Positions 47,205-58,014 of a stretch of 64,000 bases of DNA are shown here, one piece after another. The stretch's first letter is position 1; each line of letters begins with the position of its first letter. A program made the position numbers and the translations under genes. Under the pieces are notes generated by a model. That model did not search any database and was not told the origin of the DNA. It saw only the letters and a program-made list of their open reading frames with translations. Source of the stretch: Earliella scabrosa (lineage: Eukaryota; Basidiomycota; Agaricomycetes; Polyporales; Polyporaceae). Location: NCBI GenBank assembly GCA_022605405.1, contig JABYQQ010000018.1, positions 186,001 to 250,000 of the forward strand. Direction: 5' to 3'.

Positions 47205-48558
47205 TCACACCCGTCCCTGCGCACGATCGCGCTTCTTCAGCGCGGTCTGCTGCTTCGCATACTCCTCCGTAACCCACCCGGGCTCACCCTTCCCATTGAT
47301 GCGCAGAACGTATCCGCGTAGGTATGGATGCGGGTGTCCATACCGGATGCGCGTCCAGCCCGCCTCCCCGCCATCTCGACGCCCGCGCTTCCAGATCCAC
47401 AGCTGCGCGCCCTTATCGTGCCTGTGCACGTACACGGTGTTCCGCCGCGGCTCGGGATCGGGGATGCGTGGCTGCTCGAGACAGTACGGCGCTCGGGTGA
47501 GGAGCCATCGCGTCGATGTTTCCTGGTTTTTGATCTTGCGCTGACCCTTCTCGAGGCGTAGGATACTTCTGTGAGAGGTCCGATGGTGAGCACCATGGCA
47601 TGATGTACACGAGATCGGCACAGTCGCTCACCCTGTCCTGTCGATCTCTGCCTTCGGCGCTACGTCTCCAGATGTCGCACTTGCGTCAACCTGGCTTGGT
47701 CCTGGGTCCGCGTTGCCTGTGAGGAGAGTCTGCAATACCTGAACAAATGAGGGAATTGGAGATGGATCGGGCGCATGGACACCAGCAGCTTCGGGCTGGG
47801 TTGCAGCAGTAGTAGGATCGTTGATGGACTCCGGTGCCATAACGACATCGGACTCAGGCGCAAGGCCCGAAGCAGGAGCGGCGGAGGATGGGGGTTCTAC
47901 GATTTCGGATTGAACAGCTCCCTCGGGGCGCGCGGACTGGGCGACGACCGATTGCGCGCGAGCCGCAGCGTCGCGTAACAAAGTTGATCGACGGGGCAAC
48001 GGTGGGATACTACGAGCATCCCGACCGGCTTCAGACGGTGAGCACCCATGCTGAGCGCAAGGTACGTCGTTGTTGCTCGAGGCTTCTGTGAGGAGCGCAG
48101 GAGCTAGCACGTCGGCAGCAGCGTTGAGGGGCGCAATATACGGAGGGGGAGCAGACCCACTGCGAAATGTCGAGGTCAAGGGCGGTCAGAGATTCGTGGC
48201 AGAGGGAGATACTTACGTAGGTGCGGAAGCAGGCCTCCCAAGTTCGTAGTGGCGGACGGTTGTGAGAGTCGTTGTCCTTGTGTCCCAGTTCTGACGCGCA
48301 AGCCAGTGTCAGTCGGAGGCAAGTCTACTCAGACAAAGGATGTATACATACTATCTCGAGGGTCGGATTTTCGTGCATGAGAAGCTGCGCCAGCGTGATC
48401 CGACTCACATTAAGGCCCGTCGTCCTGCTCTCGCAAGGCGGAGGCATGGACGTGCTGGGCACCGAGCGGGAGCAAGTGTTCGAGGTAGGGTAATCGCTCT
48501 GGAGCATCGAGTCAAGTTGTACGCGTTGCGCCTGGGATGGGGATGGGGTGTTGGACAT
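47205..48558 (-). CDS. Unknown paralogous family, copy C (longest)
   Basis: Function unknown. Exons (minus): 48558-48352, 48290-48217, 48159-47632, 47568-47205; 390 residues, all phases close. N-terminal segment: LNVSRITLAQLL...PTLEI, phase-0 intron, NWDTRTTTLTTVRHYELG, parallel to copy B (AV, then NWFSRETAVTFTYK). A 176-codon linker exon is rich in Ala, Pro and Ser. The C-terminal domain follows a phase-2 intron: RKIKNQETSTRWLLTR, NTVYVHRHDKGAQLWIW, AGWTRIRYGHPHPYLRGYVL, GEPGWVTEEYAKQ. It keeps the full YVHRH and GHxHP motifs. First of three consecutive copies on the same strand (C, D, E over 5.9 kb), which suggests local duplication followed by strong divergence. No signal peptide or membrane helix seen. 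Confidence 0.8.
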
Positions 48559-49837
48559 GATGGGGATGAATGGGGACAACTGGTGTGCGGTCAATCTCGA
48601 CGCGCATGAGACGCGTTTTATGAGTTCTGTGCCACTCGGAGATCGTACCGTTCTGAACACTAGCACGCGCGTAGTACATGCTCTTCAGAGGTGTTTCTAG
48701 GATAGTCAACAGTAGCCCGACGAACAGGCTTCGGGAAAATGCGAATGGGCGAGTTCATGAGTCATGCGGAATTTGTCGAGACATTCCCTGGGCAAGCTCA
48801 GCACGCTGACGCAGAAATCTCGATCTACGTAGAATGAGCGAACAATGCAACATCACAGCCAAGGGATGACGCTGCACGAGCACATACGTGGTATTTCGTC
48901 ATGCATCATGATGCCTACTGACGCTGCGTGTGAGCGCACATACCGTCATGCATCACGATGTCTACTGACGTTGCATGAGCGCATATTTCATCACATCTAC
49001 GGTTGTCTACTCACCAACATGTCAATGTGATGATTAGCGGTGCGACTTGGACTCGGGGCCGGAGGCATTTTGAGAGCTGGTATGCGAAAGCTTTTCTGCG
49101 AAGACAGCCCCTTCTGGAGACTTGTTTGCTGCTTTGTTGCTTGTTTTCTGACCGGTAAATCCAGAACGCTATCGCAGACCTGGAAGCGCTGGCGCTGCAG
49201 TCATGGAAGCCAACTCGTATGTACTGACACGGGCAGCACACGAGCATCAAGAGGTCGAGCCGCGGCTTCTCGAGCACATAGGAAGCTGCACCTCTGTTGG
49301 TTTGTCGGTCAGTACGTGTTGTCGAGGTGTGATTGCGAGTAGATGAGATACCGAGAAGGCTAGGTGCTACATTGTCCGTAGCGACTGATTCGAGTGCATG
49401 ACGATGGGACTCGGCGTCGACGTAGACCGACGTCAGAGTCCAGACTCGCGGGCTACGTCACCGTAACGCCCAATCGGCATTCTCCGAATGTCGTCAGTAG
49501 GCGCCGTACGCCAGGACACAGTGAACTGCCTCAGCTCTCGCACCCACGAATATTTCTACCATCATCTGCTACTCTGGTCAAGCAACAACGACTCTTTCAT
49601 CCTAGTCTGGACAGCGATTATTGGCCACGCAAACCTGACGCTCCCTCGACGTCCCCCTGTCCAAGGCAGCGTCTCACAACATCAAGACCGGACAGTTGAG
49701 TTGGGAACACGGACTCGCACAGAAAGTGGACGCAGGCAGGCATAGAGGCGGCCGCAGCGTGCACACATAGGTGAGTGGCGATTTGTTCTAAGAGTACATA
49801 CACCTTCCTCCACGAGGACAATGTTGCAATCGCATCG
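48559..49837. other. Intergenic region between copies C and D
   Basis: No gene seen. Contains a three-unit imperfect tandem repeat (48868-49010). Confidence 0.55.
48868..49010. repeat. Imperfect tandem repeat, three units of 44-52 bases
   Basis: Three successive units begin GACGCTGC / GACGCTGC / GACGTTGC at 48868, 48920 and 48967 and end in CTACT, CTACT and CTAC. Each contains a GAGC(G)CA block; the first two also share GTCATGCATCA. Confidence 0.75.
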
Positions 49838-50785
49838 TCAGGCCTCGCTCAGCCGCGCGCTCTCCTTCTTTCGTTCCCTAGCCAGCTTCTGCGCGTAGTG
49901 CTTCGTGACCCAGCGCGCCCTGCCCTGCTTGTCGACGTGCAAAACACGGCCGACAAGGCTCGGGTGCGCATGCCCTACCCCGATCGTCTCCCACACGCCC
50001 CCCTTGCCTGCCCTTCCCGTCGTCTCCCCAGTGTTCAGCGCGGCACCACTCGCGTAGGCTCGAGCGTTCCACAGCCATATCTGCTTGCCGTTGTCGTGTA
50101 CGTGCACGTATACGGTACCGTGCGAGCGCGTCAAGCCGCTGGGTGGGCAGCCGATCGCGGTAGGCGATCGGCTCGTCCATCCATGGGCGTGTCTCTGAAC
50201 ACCGTAGACCTTGTGGCGAGTTGGTCTCGGGATCAGCCATCGCCTAACGCTGTCAGATCAGTTACGCTCAGGCTTGCTCTCCATTGACCAACGCTACGTA
50301 CTCGTCGATGGGATCGCGCTTTTGCGATTGCCCCACAACACCGATGGTCGCCGCCGTATTGGCGTCCGTGCGACCGGTGTTCCCTTGGCCTTGAACTATG
50401 TGGGCGATGGGAGACTCGTTGTGACCAGGGCGTGTGTACGGGGCCGAGGGTGCAGGCACTACCCGATGAAGGTAGTCCACGGGGAGTGCGGTAACGGGAG
50501 GGGGAAACCCATTGCATTTTGGTCGCGGCTCCCCGTTCGGACTCCCATCAGTCGTTGAAAACTGTTGTGTATTTCTTGCTGCGTCTGGCGGGGTCGCGCA
50601 CCGGAATGAACTCGCTTCATAAGTCTCCTATCGCCCAACGTGTCGGATCAGCGTCAGTGTGTATCAGGCCCCCAAGCGTCGAGTGAGATACTCACGACGT
50701 GGACGGTATTGATGTGAACTACCGTCTTGGTACTCACGAGGAGTCGGGCATGACGGTTGTCCCTGGAAGTGTCATTGGTAGACAT
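49838..50785 (-). CDS. Unknown paralogous family, copy D
   Basis: Function unknown. Exons (minus): 50785-50696, 50627-50302, 50249-49838; 275 residues with consistent phases. The N-terminal segment is short (RLLVSTKTVVHINTVHV then a phase-0 intron) and the W that follows in other copies is not obvious, so exon 2's acceptor is less sure. The linker is Pro/Thr/Asn-rich. The C-terminal domain after the phase-2 intron reads RRWLIPRPTRHKVYG, GTVYVHVHDNGKQIWLWNA, VWETIGVGHAHPSLVGRVLH, GRARWVTKHYAQK; the third motif His of YVHRH is kept as YVHVH. An insertion of about 12 residues separates the WxW element from the next Trp. Middle member of the C-D-E run. Confidence 0.78.
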
Positions 50786-52340
50786 GGCGGTGTGTGTTGG
50801 CGATGTGCTTCAGCCTTGCAAGACTTCGATGATTTATACGCACGCAGTTCCATCGCATTCATTGGGTAATGTTCAATCTGAGGACGTCCTCATATGGTCA
50901 TTACCGAACTGAGTGAGGCGTTGAGTATGGTAATCCCCTCTTTGCTTCTCAGGACATCACCCCAGATGGTGAATCCTTGCCGTAGGCTTGCACTTCACGA
51001 TCATGACGTCTATGTCTTTCAGAACCTATGGCAATTACTTGATCAAGGAATGTCTTATTCACGAAGTGACTGTCCAGTGCGGTGGTAGGACTGACCCCGA
51101 GCGACAGCTGGTGCACGGCGTGCCGTGTCTTCTCGCCTCCCTCGCCGTGCTCAGGAACGCTAGCCGTTCTGAGTATCTACCTTGTATGACCCAGGACTCT
51201 CAGAGAGGGTGCGCGCGTGCAAGGCCAGAGGTTCGAGAAGACAGCCGGGCACCTCAAGCGAGTGGCACAGGGAACCTAAGCACTTCAGGAAGTTACCTTG
51301 TACGGTGAGCTCGTTCCTTTGGTCCCTCCGCTGACGCTTTGAACTCTTGTCATCATTGTACTATGCCTCGTGAGGGAATGCCTGATGTGGAGACTACTTC
51401 CCAGAGCATGGTCCCCGAGCTCACGAGCGTCTTCGTGTAGCAGATGCATCTGGGTGGCACACCGCATGTCGCTTCTTCTCCTTTGTTCTCCAGACATGTT
51501 CCGTACTAGCTGTGTTGAGTAGCTACTCTAACGGGTTACACTATTCAATTATCTGCATGTGTCCTGCGAAGGCTGCATCGAAAGATCCTCGACATACGTT
51601 TCGGGAAATCGCCGGGTGGCTCAATGGGTGGCACAATCCTTGCTTCGCGACGATTTCCTTGACGCGATATGCCCCATTAGCACTAGATAGTAGAGAGCAT
51701 GGGAGACAGAAAACGAAGATCCAGAACACGGACTACCAGCACTCGGTAATGCCTAAATCAGCCACTGAGATCCTATCCCCGATCTATGATTGCCGTCGAG
51801 GAGTGCCCGTTGGCGAGTGGCACTCGTTCGCGCGAGCGTGTCTCCCAGGTGTCCAGCTTCGACGCCCTTACAGGACCCTCCCTCCCTCTCTCGACTTCTA
51901 TCCCTCCCGCTAGCTTCTTTGTCGGTCTCACTGGTGCTATTCTTTCACGCGGAAGAAGCTTTGAAGGAGTCTGTTGGCGACCCGGACAATCCAACCCAGG
52001 AAGGAGGTCCATAACGGCGGGCACACGAATGGCGATGGATGATATGTGTCGTCTTGAGAGGCCATGGTTGAGCGCAGTACCAGTGGGCTGCAGAGACAGC
52101 ATAACGAGGCGGTGAGTCGACATTCACTCACAGTTCCGATCGGCGACAGTGTCAGTATGGACCCGCATGGGTGTACATCGCGTACATCGTAATATATGGC
52201 TACTTCATGTCTGCTACCTAATCATACATGTTCGTCATGGTTGTTGAAGTTTGAAGGAAGTGAGCGGCCCGCGATCGCCTCGTCCAATACAGCGCGTCGA
52301 CCAAGGCCGAGGTGAGTACCCGCCCATGTCCGCGACATAG
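50786..52340. other. Intergenic region between copies D and E
   Basis: 1.55 kb with only short frames; neither strand shows a degenerate sixth copy by eye. No gene called. Confidence 0.5.
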
Positions 52341-53096
52341 TTACATCGCTCTCTCCATCCGCCTCCGCCTGGCCCTCCCGATCTCATACGCCCGTGCCGA
52401 CTCCTCCTTGACCCACCGCGGCTGGTCGCTCTCAAGGAGGTGGAGGACGTACCCGTCGAGGTCCGGGTGGTCGTGCCCTGGGTAAATCCGCTTCCACGGA
52501 CCGCCCCCTCCGTCCCCGTCGTCCTCGTCGTACATCCAGACCTGCGCGCCGCTCCTGTGTCGGTGGACGTAGAGCGACTGGTGCTTGGGGATCACCGTCT
52601 CCGCGGGGGGCGCGTCGAGGGGTGCCCGGCTCTTCGTGTAGTACCACTTCACGCGGCGCTCGGTGCCCCGGATCTTGAACTGGCGGCGTTCAGGGTATAG
52701 ATAGGTCCTACGACGGCTCAGTGTGCATACTGAGGGGGAAGTGCGACATGCTCGCAGAGAGGACGCACTCTTCCTGCCGCGCAGGCTTGTTCCGGCGCAC
52801 CTTGAGAGTGAACTGAATCTCATCATCGTCCTGCGAGGGGGGAGCGCGTCAGCGCCGTGATTCGTGACGCGAACCACGATCAATCGACGTACCCATTCTG
52901 CAACGAACTCCCCAGAAGCAGCGGTCAGGTTCTCAAAGGAGACCACTGCGCGTTGTTTGCCACCAAGCGCCAGCGTCTTCGCGTCGGTCTGTCTCGAGGA
53001 CGTCGTCTTCGCGGTGCGGCTGTTGACCATAGACTCGGCGCGTTCCGCTGAGAGCGCGGACGCGCGGATGGGAGGTGCACGCTTAGACATGTTCAT
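52341..53096 (-). CDS. Unknown paralogous family, copy E (shortest, clearest)
   Basis: Function unknown. Exons (minus): 53096-52893, 52830-52769, 52707-52341; 210 residues, phases close. A second ATG two codons on (53090) is an alternative start. N-terminal segment: VVSFENLTAASGEFVAEW at the phase-0 intron, then DDDEIQFTLKVRRNK. The linker is nearly absent: 20 codons separate the two conserved parts, so this copy defines the minimal architecture. C-terminal domain after the phase-2 intron: RRQFKIRGTERRVKWYYTK, KHQSLYVHRHRSGAQVWMY, PWKRIYPGHDHPDLDGYVLH, QPRWVKEESA. A Gly/Asp run (DGDGGGG) sits in the same loop that is expanded in copy D. The end is basic (RARRRRMERAM). Confidence 0.82.
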   Translation of the reverse strand: MNMSKRAPPIRASALSAERAESMVNSRTAKTTSSRQTDAKTLALGGKQRAVVSFENLTAASGEFVAEWVRRLIVVRVTNHGADALPPRRTMMRFSSLSRCAGTSLRGRKSASSLRACRTSPSVCTLSRRRTYLYPERRQFKIRGTERRVKWYYTKSRAPLDAPPAETVIPKHQSLYVHRHRSGAQVWMYDEDDGDGGGGPWKRIYPGHDHPDLDGYVLHLLESDQPRWVKEESARAYEIGRARRRRMERAM

Positions 53097-56000
53097 ATTA
53101 GGCTTGTGGATGCGGGAGCCGGTATGGCAGGACCAGAACCTCGCGGATGATCTGGTGGCTTCTGGAGGGAGAGAAAGAGCATGACCGTATCGCGGGAAGG
53201 GCCTTCTTATATCAGCTCGATGTGGCGCAGACTGTGCGGGCAGAAGCCCACTCTGACTCGTCCATCTGGCCACGATGTGTCCGGTTATTGCCTCTTAAGG
53301 ATGTTGATTGCGCGGGAAAGATGCACGTTGCGGGCACAGGACTGATGGATGTCATTATCAAGTCAAGTGCCAGACTTTCGAGGCATGGGGTTTGCGAGTG
53401 TTGTCTGATGTTATAATTCGGTGGTAACATTGACAATGAGCTAGGTCTGCTCTCAGCGTACATCGAGTCTATGATAGGCAGTGCTCATGAGAATGGAGAG
53501 CACGAGGAAGCGTTACGTTTACCAGTGGAGTACTCACCATGCAGTCACATTGCTCGCCTTTGATGTGCCTTGAGAGCTGTGGAAGAGATACGAGACCTCT
53601 CGAAAGCCCTAGCGTCCATGGTGCAGGTTCCATCATGTTCTCGGGGCTTCTCGCAGAGTCGCAGAGACCGCCCCGAGGCCATGCAGCAGACCGATATCTC
53701 CATCACGATCGACGTGAGGCGGTGATAAGACTCGAGGTCTCGTGTCGTCTGTCGTCTTCCAAGTACTGCGACTGTATCAACGTTGACGCTGCAGTGCTGA
53801 GGACTTGGGCAACGCCCACCGAAACTGCGTCATGACCAATGCGAGTGTCGACTCGGAAATGGGGTTCGCATGACCGTACCGGCGATCCCAGGCTGTAAGG
53901 CACATTCGACGGAGTCGGGACCAGTTGATTCTTGACGTACCTGTGGTCTCCTTGAGTAGGATAACAACTGAGAGAGATGTGTATCAATACCATTGCATGC
54001 CGTGCAGACTCGAGACAAGTCCAACGTTGGAAAAATCCCGCCAGACGCGTCGCGATCGCGCTGTGTCCATTGTCAGAGAAGCAGGAGGTCTGCGAGGTAA
54101 GACAGCTGAGGTACGCGTCGCATCGTGGTCGCCTGTTCACTGAGAGACTCAGAGACCGAGGGATACTGACACTGTGGAGATGTTGGACGTTGTACGTCAG
54201 TCGCGTCGACTCTCGAGGACGTATACTACTCGACGCGCTGGCGGAGCGTGTAGTCGGACGCTCGGACCGGTGAGCCGTGAGACAGAAGCTATTAGGCGCC
54301 CTTATGATCCCACTACGCACACCTATACTTATCGGCATAGTACACTCTCAGCTTTGTACATCCCATTCACCTCCAATGCTACACCAGAACATACGCCTTG
54401 TGGATTACAGCGTCGACTGATAACCGCGGATGCAACGACGAGGTCGCCGGATACGCCACGTCGGATTTGCCCCTCCACTTGCAGCATCCGAGTCCGCCAT
54501 AAGCACATCGTCGTTCACCACAGCCTCCTCCAATACTCGATTCTCTCTCGAACATCTGCAATGGAGATGCTTCAAGACATGGGAGCAATGATATATACAC
54601 TGTCACCTACGGTTCGTGTTCTACGGTTGGAGTGTCACTCTTATGTGGAGGCGTTTCCTCCATAGTGAGTTCATGTAACCAGTCCTGCAATGATCGTCAC
54701 TGTTGGTCTCCTCAAGCCAACGCATGCTGTGACACGTACAATTATGCTCAAGAAATCTTGAACCCAAGCATCCTGTGGTGCGCCACTCGCGTTCCAAATC
54801 GCGCTGGTGTATGCGCCAGACTGCTTGCAGTGCGCCTGCGGAGGCCGACGATAGGGCGAGTAACGCGGGAGCTGACGGGCGGGCATGGTCGTGTAGTAGG
54901 CGGTGGTTGCTGTGAGTTCTAGAGAGGGACAATCGATACGAAGACCCCGAACGACGAACAGATCCCCATCTTGAAGTCCCCATGAATTGGCCGGTGAGCC
55001 ACTCGGCATGTGCGAGCAGGTAGGTCTTCAGCCCAAGGTATACCTTCGTTATGATTGACGGACAATGTTCTCCCGGTCAGTGGAGGCTTGTACAACGTCG
55101 TTGCGCTGTCGACGCCGGGCACCTAATGTTATCACTCAAGCCGCCATAGCCGCCCTCGAACCTCACGCACCTCTGTGACCCAGAGAGGCTACCTCAACCA
55201 ATGCGGACCCTCCATAAGGCCACCCCTACATGTAATCGCAAGGCTCAACCGGTGCGTTGTGTTCTACGAGCGCACCGGCACGCAATGGCACACTCGCTAC
55301 TAGTACCGCACGGGTCCCACCAATCGCCATACGAACATAACGCTGGATTCACCCAGGGCAGCCTCGCGGAAGGCGGAACTTTTGGATCTAGTGGCAGAAA
55401 CGGGCAGTCAAACTCAGCCTCCTGAGGATCCTGACTTCACAACACGCGTGACACTCTCGACTCCCGGGCTGCACGACATCATCGACGCCTGCGCATGGCA
55501 AGTCCGAAGCGATGGCAGGCCCTCGTGGTCGACGCCGTCAACAAAGGTATGTCAATGCAAACCCCCTCTGTCGTCCCGGACTTGACCGTTCTATCAGGCC
55601 ATCCAGAAGACGTCCTTCGAGATCCATCGACAACCTCTCGACGCGCGCGCCTGCGTGCAAAGTATGTAATGTTGTAGTCATTACGAGGATGGACGCCATG
55701 CAACGACTCGAACAAGCTCGGATCTGTCTTACAAGCTTGAGTCTACGCGGAGCCTCGACGTTTGGCTGGCAGGCGGGGACCTCAAGAAGCCCAGACTAAC
55801 TTGCGACTCTCCCACACTCTTACGTTACGCCTGCCCAAGGCCCCCACTAGCATAGCGACGCGACGACGGGGCCCGACGGTTAGCAGGCGAAGCGACATCG
55901 GCGGAGGACAGAGAGCGGCATGGAATTAGAGATACATAGCATACAGTAAGTACGCCGTCGGCCTCAGCGCGGGGAAGACTATCTGGCCGGTCAATGGGAG

Positions 56001-56100
56001 GGAAAGTATGTATCGAAGGGTGCAGTAAAGGGAGCATACGGTACTAGTACAACACATGGTTCATCGAAGTCCATAATCTCAGCGTCGTCGAACTTGACTC
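53097..56100. other. Gene-poor region of 3 kb
   Basis: No gene could be assembled. A donor and acceptor pair at about 55549-55600 (GTATGT ... TCTATCAG) with open frames on both sides hints at a small spliced transcript on the plus strand, but no family is recognised. The frame 53703-54338 (minus) has no domain signal. Confidence 0.45.
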
Positions 56101-58014
56101 TCATCGCCTTGAGGCTGTAGCGTCACCGTCCAGTGTCCTTCCGTGGCCAGCGTCCCGGCCCTCGACATCGAACCCGCCAAAGTCGACCATAGTGATCGTC
56201 TCTAGCTCAACCGCGAGCTCGATCTGCGTGAGAGACGTGGGCAGCGTCCGTCTCCTTCCACCTCTGCCCGCACTCGCACTCGTACTCTCGCGTCCGGCGA
56301 CCTCGCCCATGCGCGTGGGCAGGGGACTTGGCTCGAAGTTGAGCTGGCTCCGGAGCGCCGAGTTTGCGAGCGTCGCGGTCGCGTACCGGTCCGCGGCCTT
56401 GCGCAAGTTCAGGAGGACGCGCGAGCAGAGCGCGCTGTGGATGACGCGGAGGGGCCTTTGTGGGGCAGGGCGATCAGTACCTTCGACACCGAGCGCTGTT
56501 ACGTGGAAGGAGGGGGACATACATCTGCAGGAGCGACTGCGCGGCTTTCTAGGTCAATGAGGGAAGTGTTAGAGGAGACGGTGGGCGTGACAGCAAGGAG
56601 ACGACGTACGGGAGCGAAGAGCATCGTGCACAGGTTCGCGACTGTCAGCACGAGCATGATGACGTAGTTGAGCGAACCTGCGGATCGCAGCCATGTCAGT
56701 TCGCCTCGCGCGTCGTGCGTGCGGCGGTACGCACCATCGCGATACATCGTTCGCACCAGTGGCGAGCGCGCAGATTCCTTTGCTGGAGAGGGAACGGAAG
56801 TTAGTCACTGCATAGGAGCTGGTCAGCGCGAGAGAGCACTGACAGGAGGTTTGCAATCGCTTGACGACGGTGAGCAAGACGACGACTAAACGCAGGTCAG
56901 GTGTGCGAGCCATTGAGAGCGATGCAGGATGCGCACCTGTCTCCGATACAAGGATGCATGCGGAGAGCGTCCACGCGGGCTCCGTCTCATCGCTGGGTGC
57001 ACACCCGATGAACTCCAGGATCGCGGTATTGGAGTCTAGTCATGTCAGACAAATATACGGGAGACGATGAAGGAGCGAGCAACGCACAGTCAAGCGACCC
57101 CAAGTATGTATGGAGCATGAAGAGGGACGGCACAATCAGTCCGATCATGAGCAGCCCCATAGCCACGCAGATGTGAGGGCTGAATTCGTACAACGCAAGC
57201 GTGCGGGCGACAAGGATGACTGGTATAGGGTATTGGGGTGAGCACGAGCAAGCTGAGCACAAAGGGGACGCCCACATTCGGAAAAATACACGCCGACCGC
57301 GTAGACGTCTGTGGAGGGATTAGATACACGACGCGGCGCGGTCGTCACAGAGGAGACGTACATGCCAGAATCTCGAAGCGTAACGAGCATGACTGCATTC
57401 CAAGTCAGATGTTATGACCAAGAGATGAGGTCGACAACCAGAGACTCACTTCGCGCTGGCTGGTGCCAAGATACGCTGTTACAGAAAGACTGCAGGTCAG
57501 CGTCCCAGAGTCACAAGTACTGACTGCCAGGGCTTACCTGATAGACTGAGGGATGTGTCGATGAACGGGGAATATCGGTTGACCAGGTAGATGGACTTCA
57601 TGACTGTCCATCGCGAAGGCCAAATATAGGATATCTGAGAGACCGGGTACGTTAACGTGGTTGCCTCCAGCAGCACAGACATATGCACCTCTTCCTCCAT
57701 GGTTGAGAGAACCTCCAATACCTATCGTGCGCCCAGCCGCGTTAGCGTCAAGACGCGTGAAGAGTGCGCGCAGGGAGCTCACCAGGAACGTGATGGACAT
57801 GACTGTATCAGAACAACGACAGCGCCTGTGTTAGAGTTCACGTCGATCGGCATTTTGACTGACACGACCCACCTCCCACATACTGCCATGCATATCATTC
57901 AGTACACCCGTGAAGCAGTTGAGGCAACTCGGCCTGGCGTACCTTGGTGATATTGAACAGCCAGATGTCATTGAGGAGCGGCTTGATGAGGGCCTCGAGG
58001 GGTGACAACGACAT
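56101..58014 (-). CDS. DUF6533-domain multi-membrane protein
   Basis: Basidiomycete-expanded membrane family of unknown role, with a 7-helix-like layout. Exons (minus): 58014-57943, 57882-57873, 57802-57783, 57721-57689, 57634-57538, 57475-57450, 57392-57362, 57308-57276, 57219-57088, 57035-56937, 56885-56844, 56782-56735, 56677-56610, 56548-56523, 56455-56101; 15 exons, 363 residues, every phase closing. After splicing: YVGVMSITFLVLEVLSTMEE joined to EISYIWPSRWTVMKSIYLVN and RYSPFIDT, which is the DUF6533 pattern (helix, acidic turn, IWP, RY). Then SEFILVARTLALYEF, a long helix (VAMGLLMIGLIVPSLFML), SACILVSETVVVLLTVV, LVRTMYRDGS and RVIHSALCSRVLLNLR, all typical of the family. The C-terminal tail of about 100 residues is polar. 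Exon 2 is only 10 bases. Start chosen because the following peptide leads in frame to the microexon. Confidence 0.88.

Noticed and set aside
53703..54338. 211-codon minus frame in the gene desert
   Set aside because: Ser/Arg-rich composition, no domain, and no sensible start or splice context.
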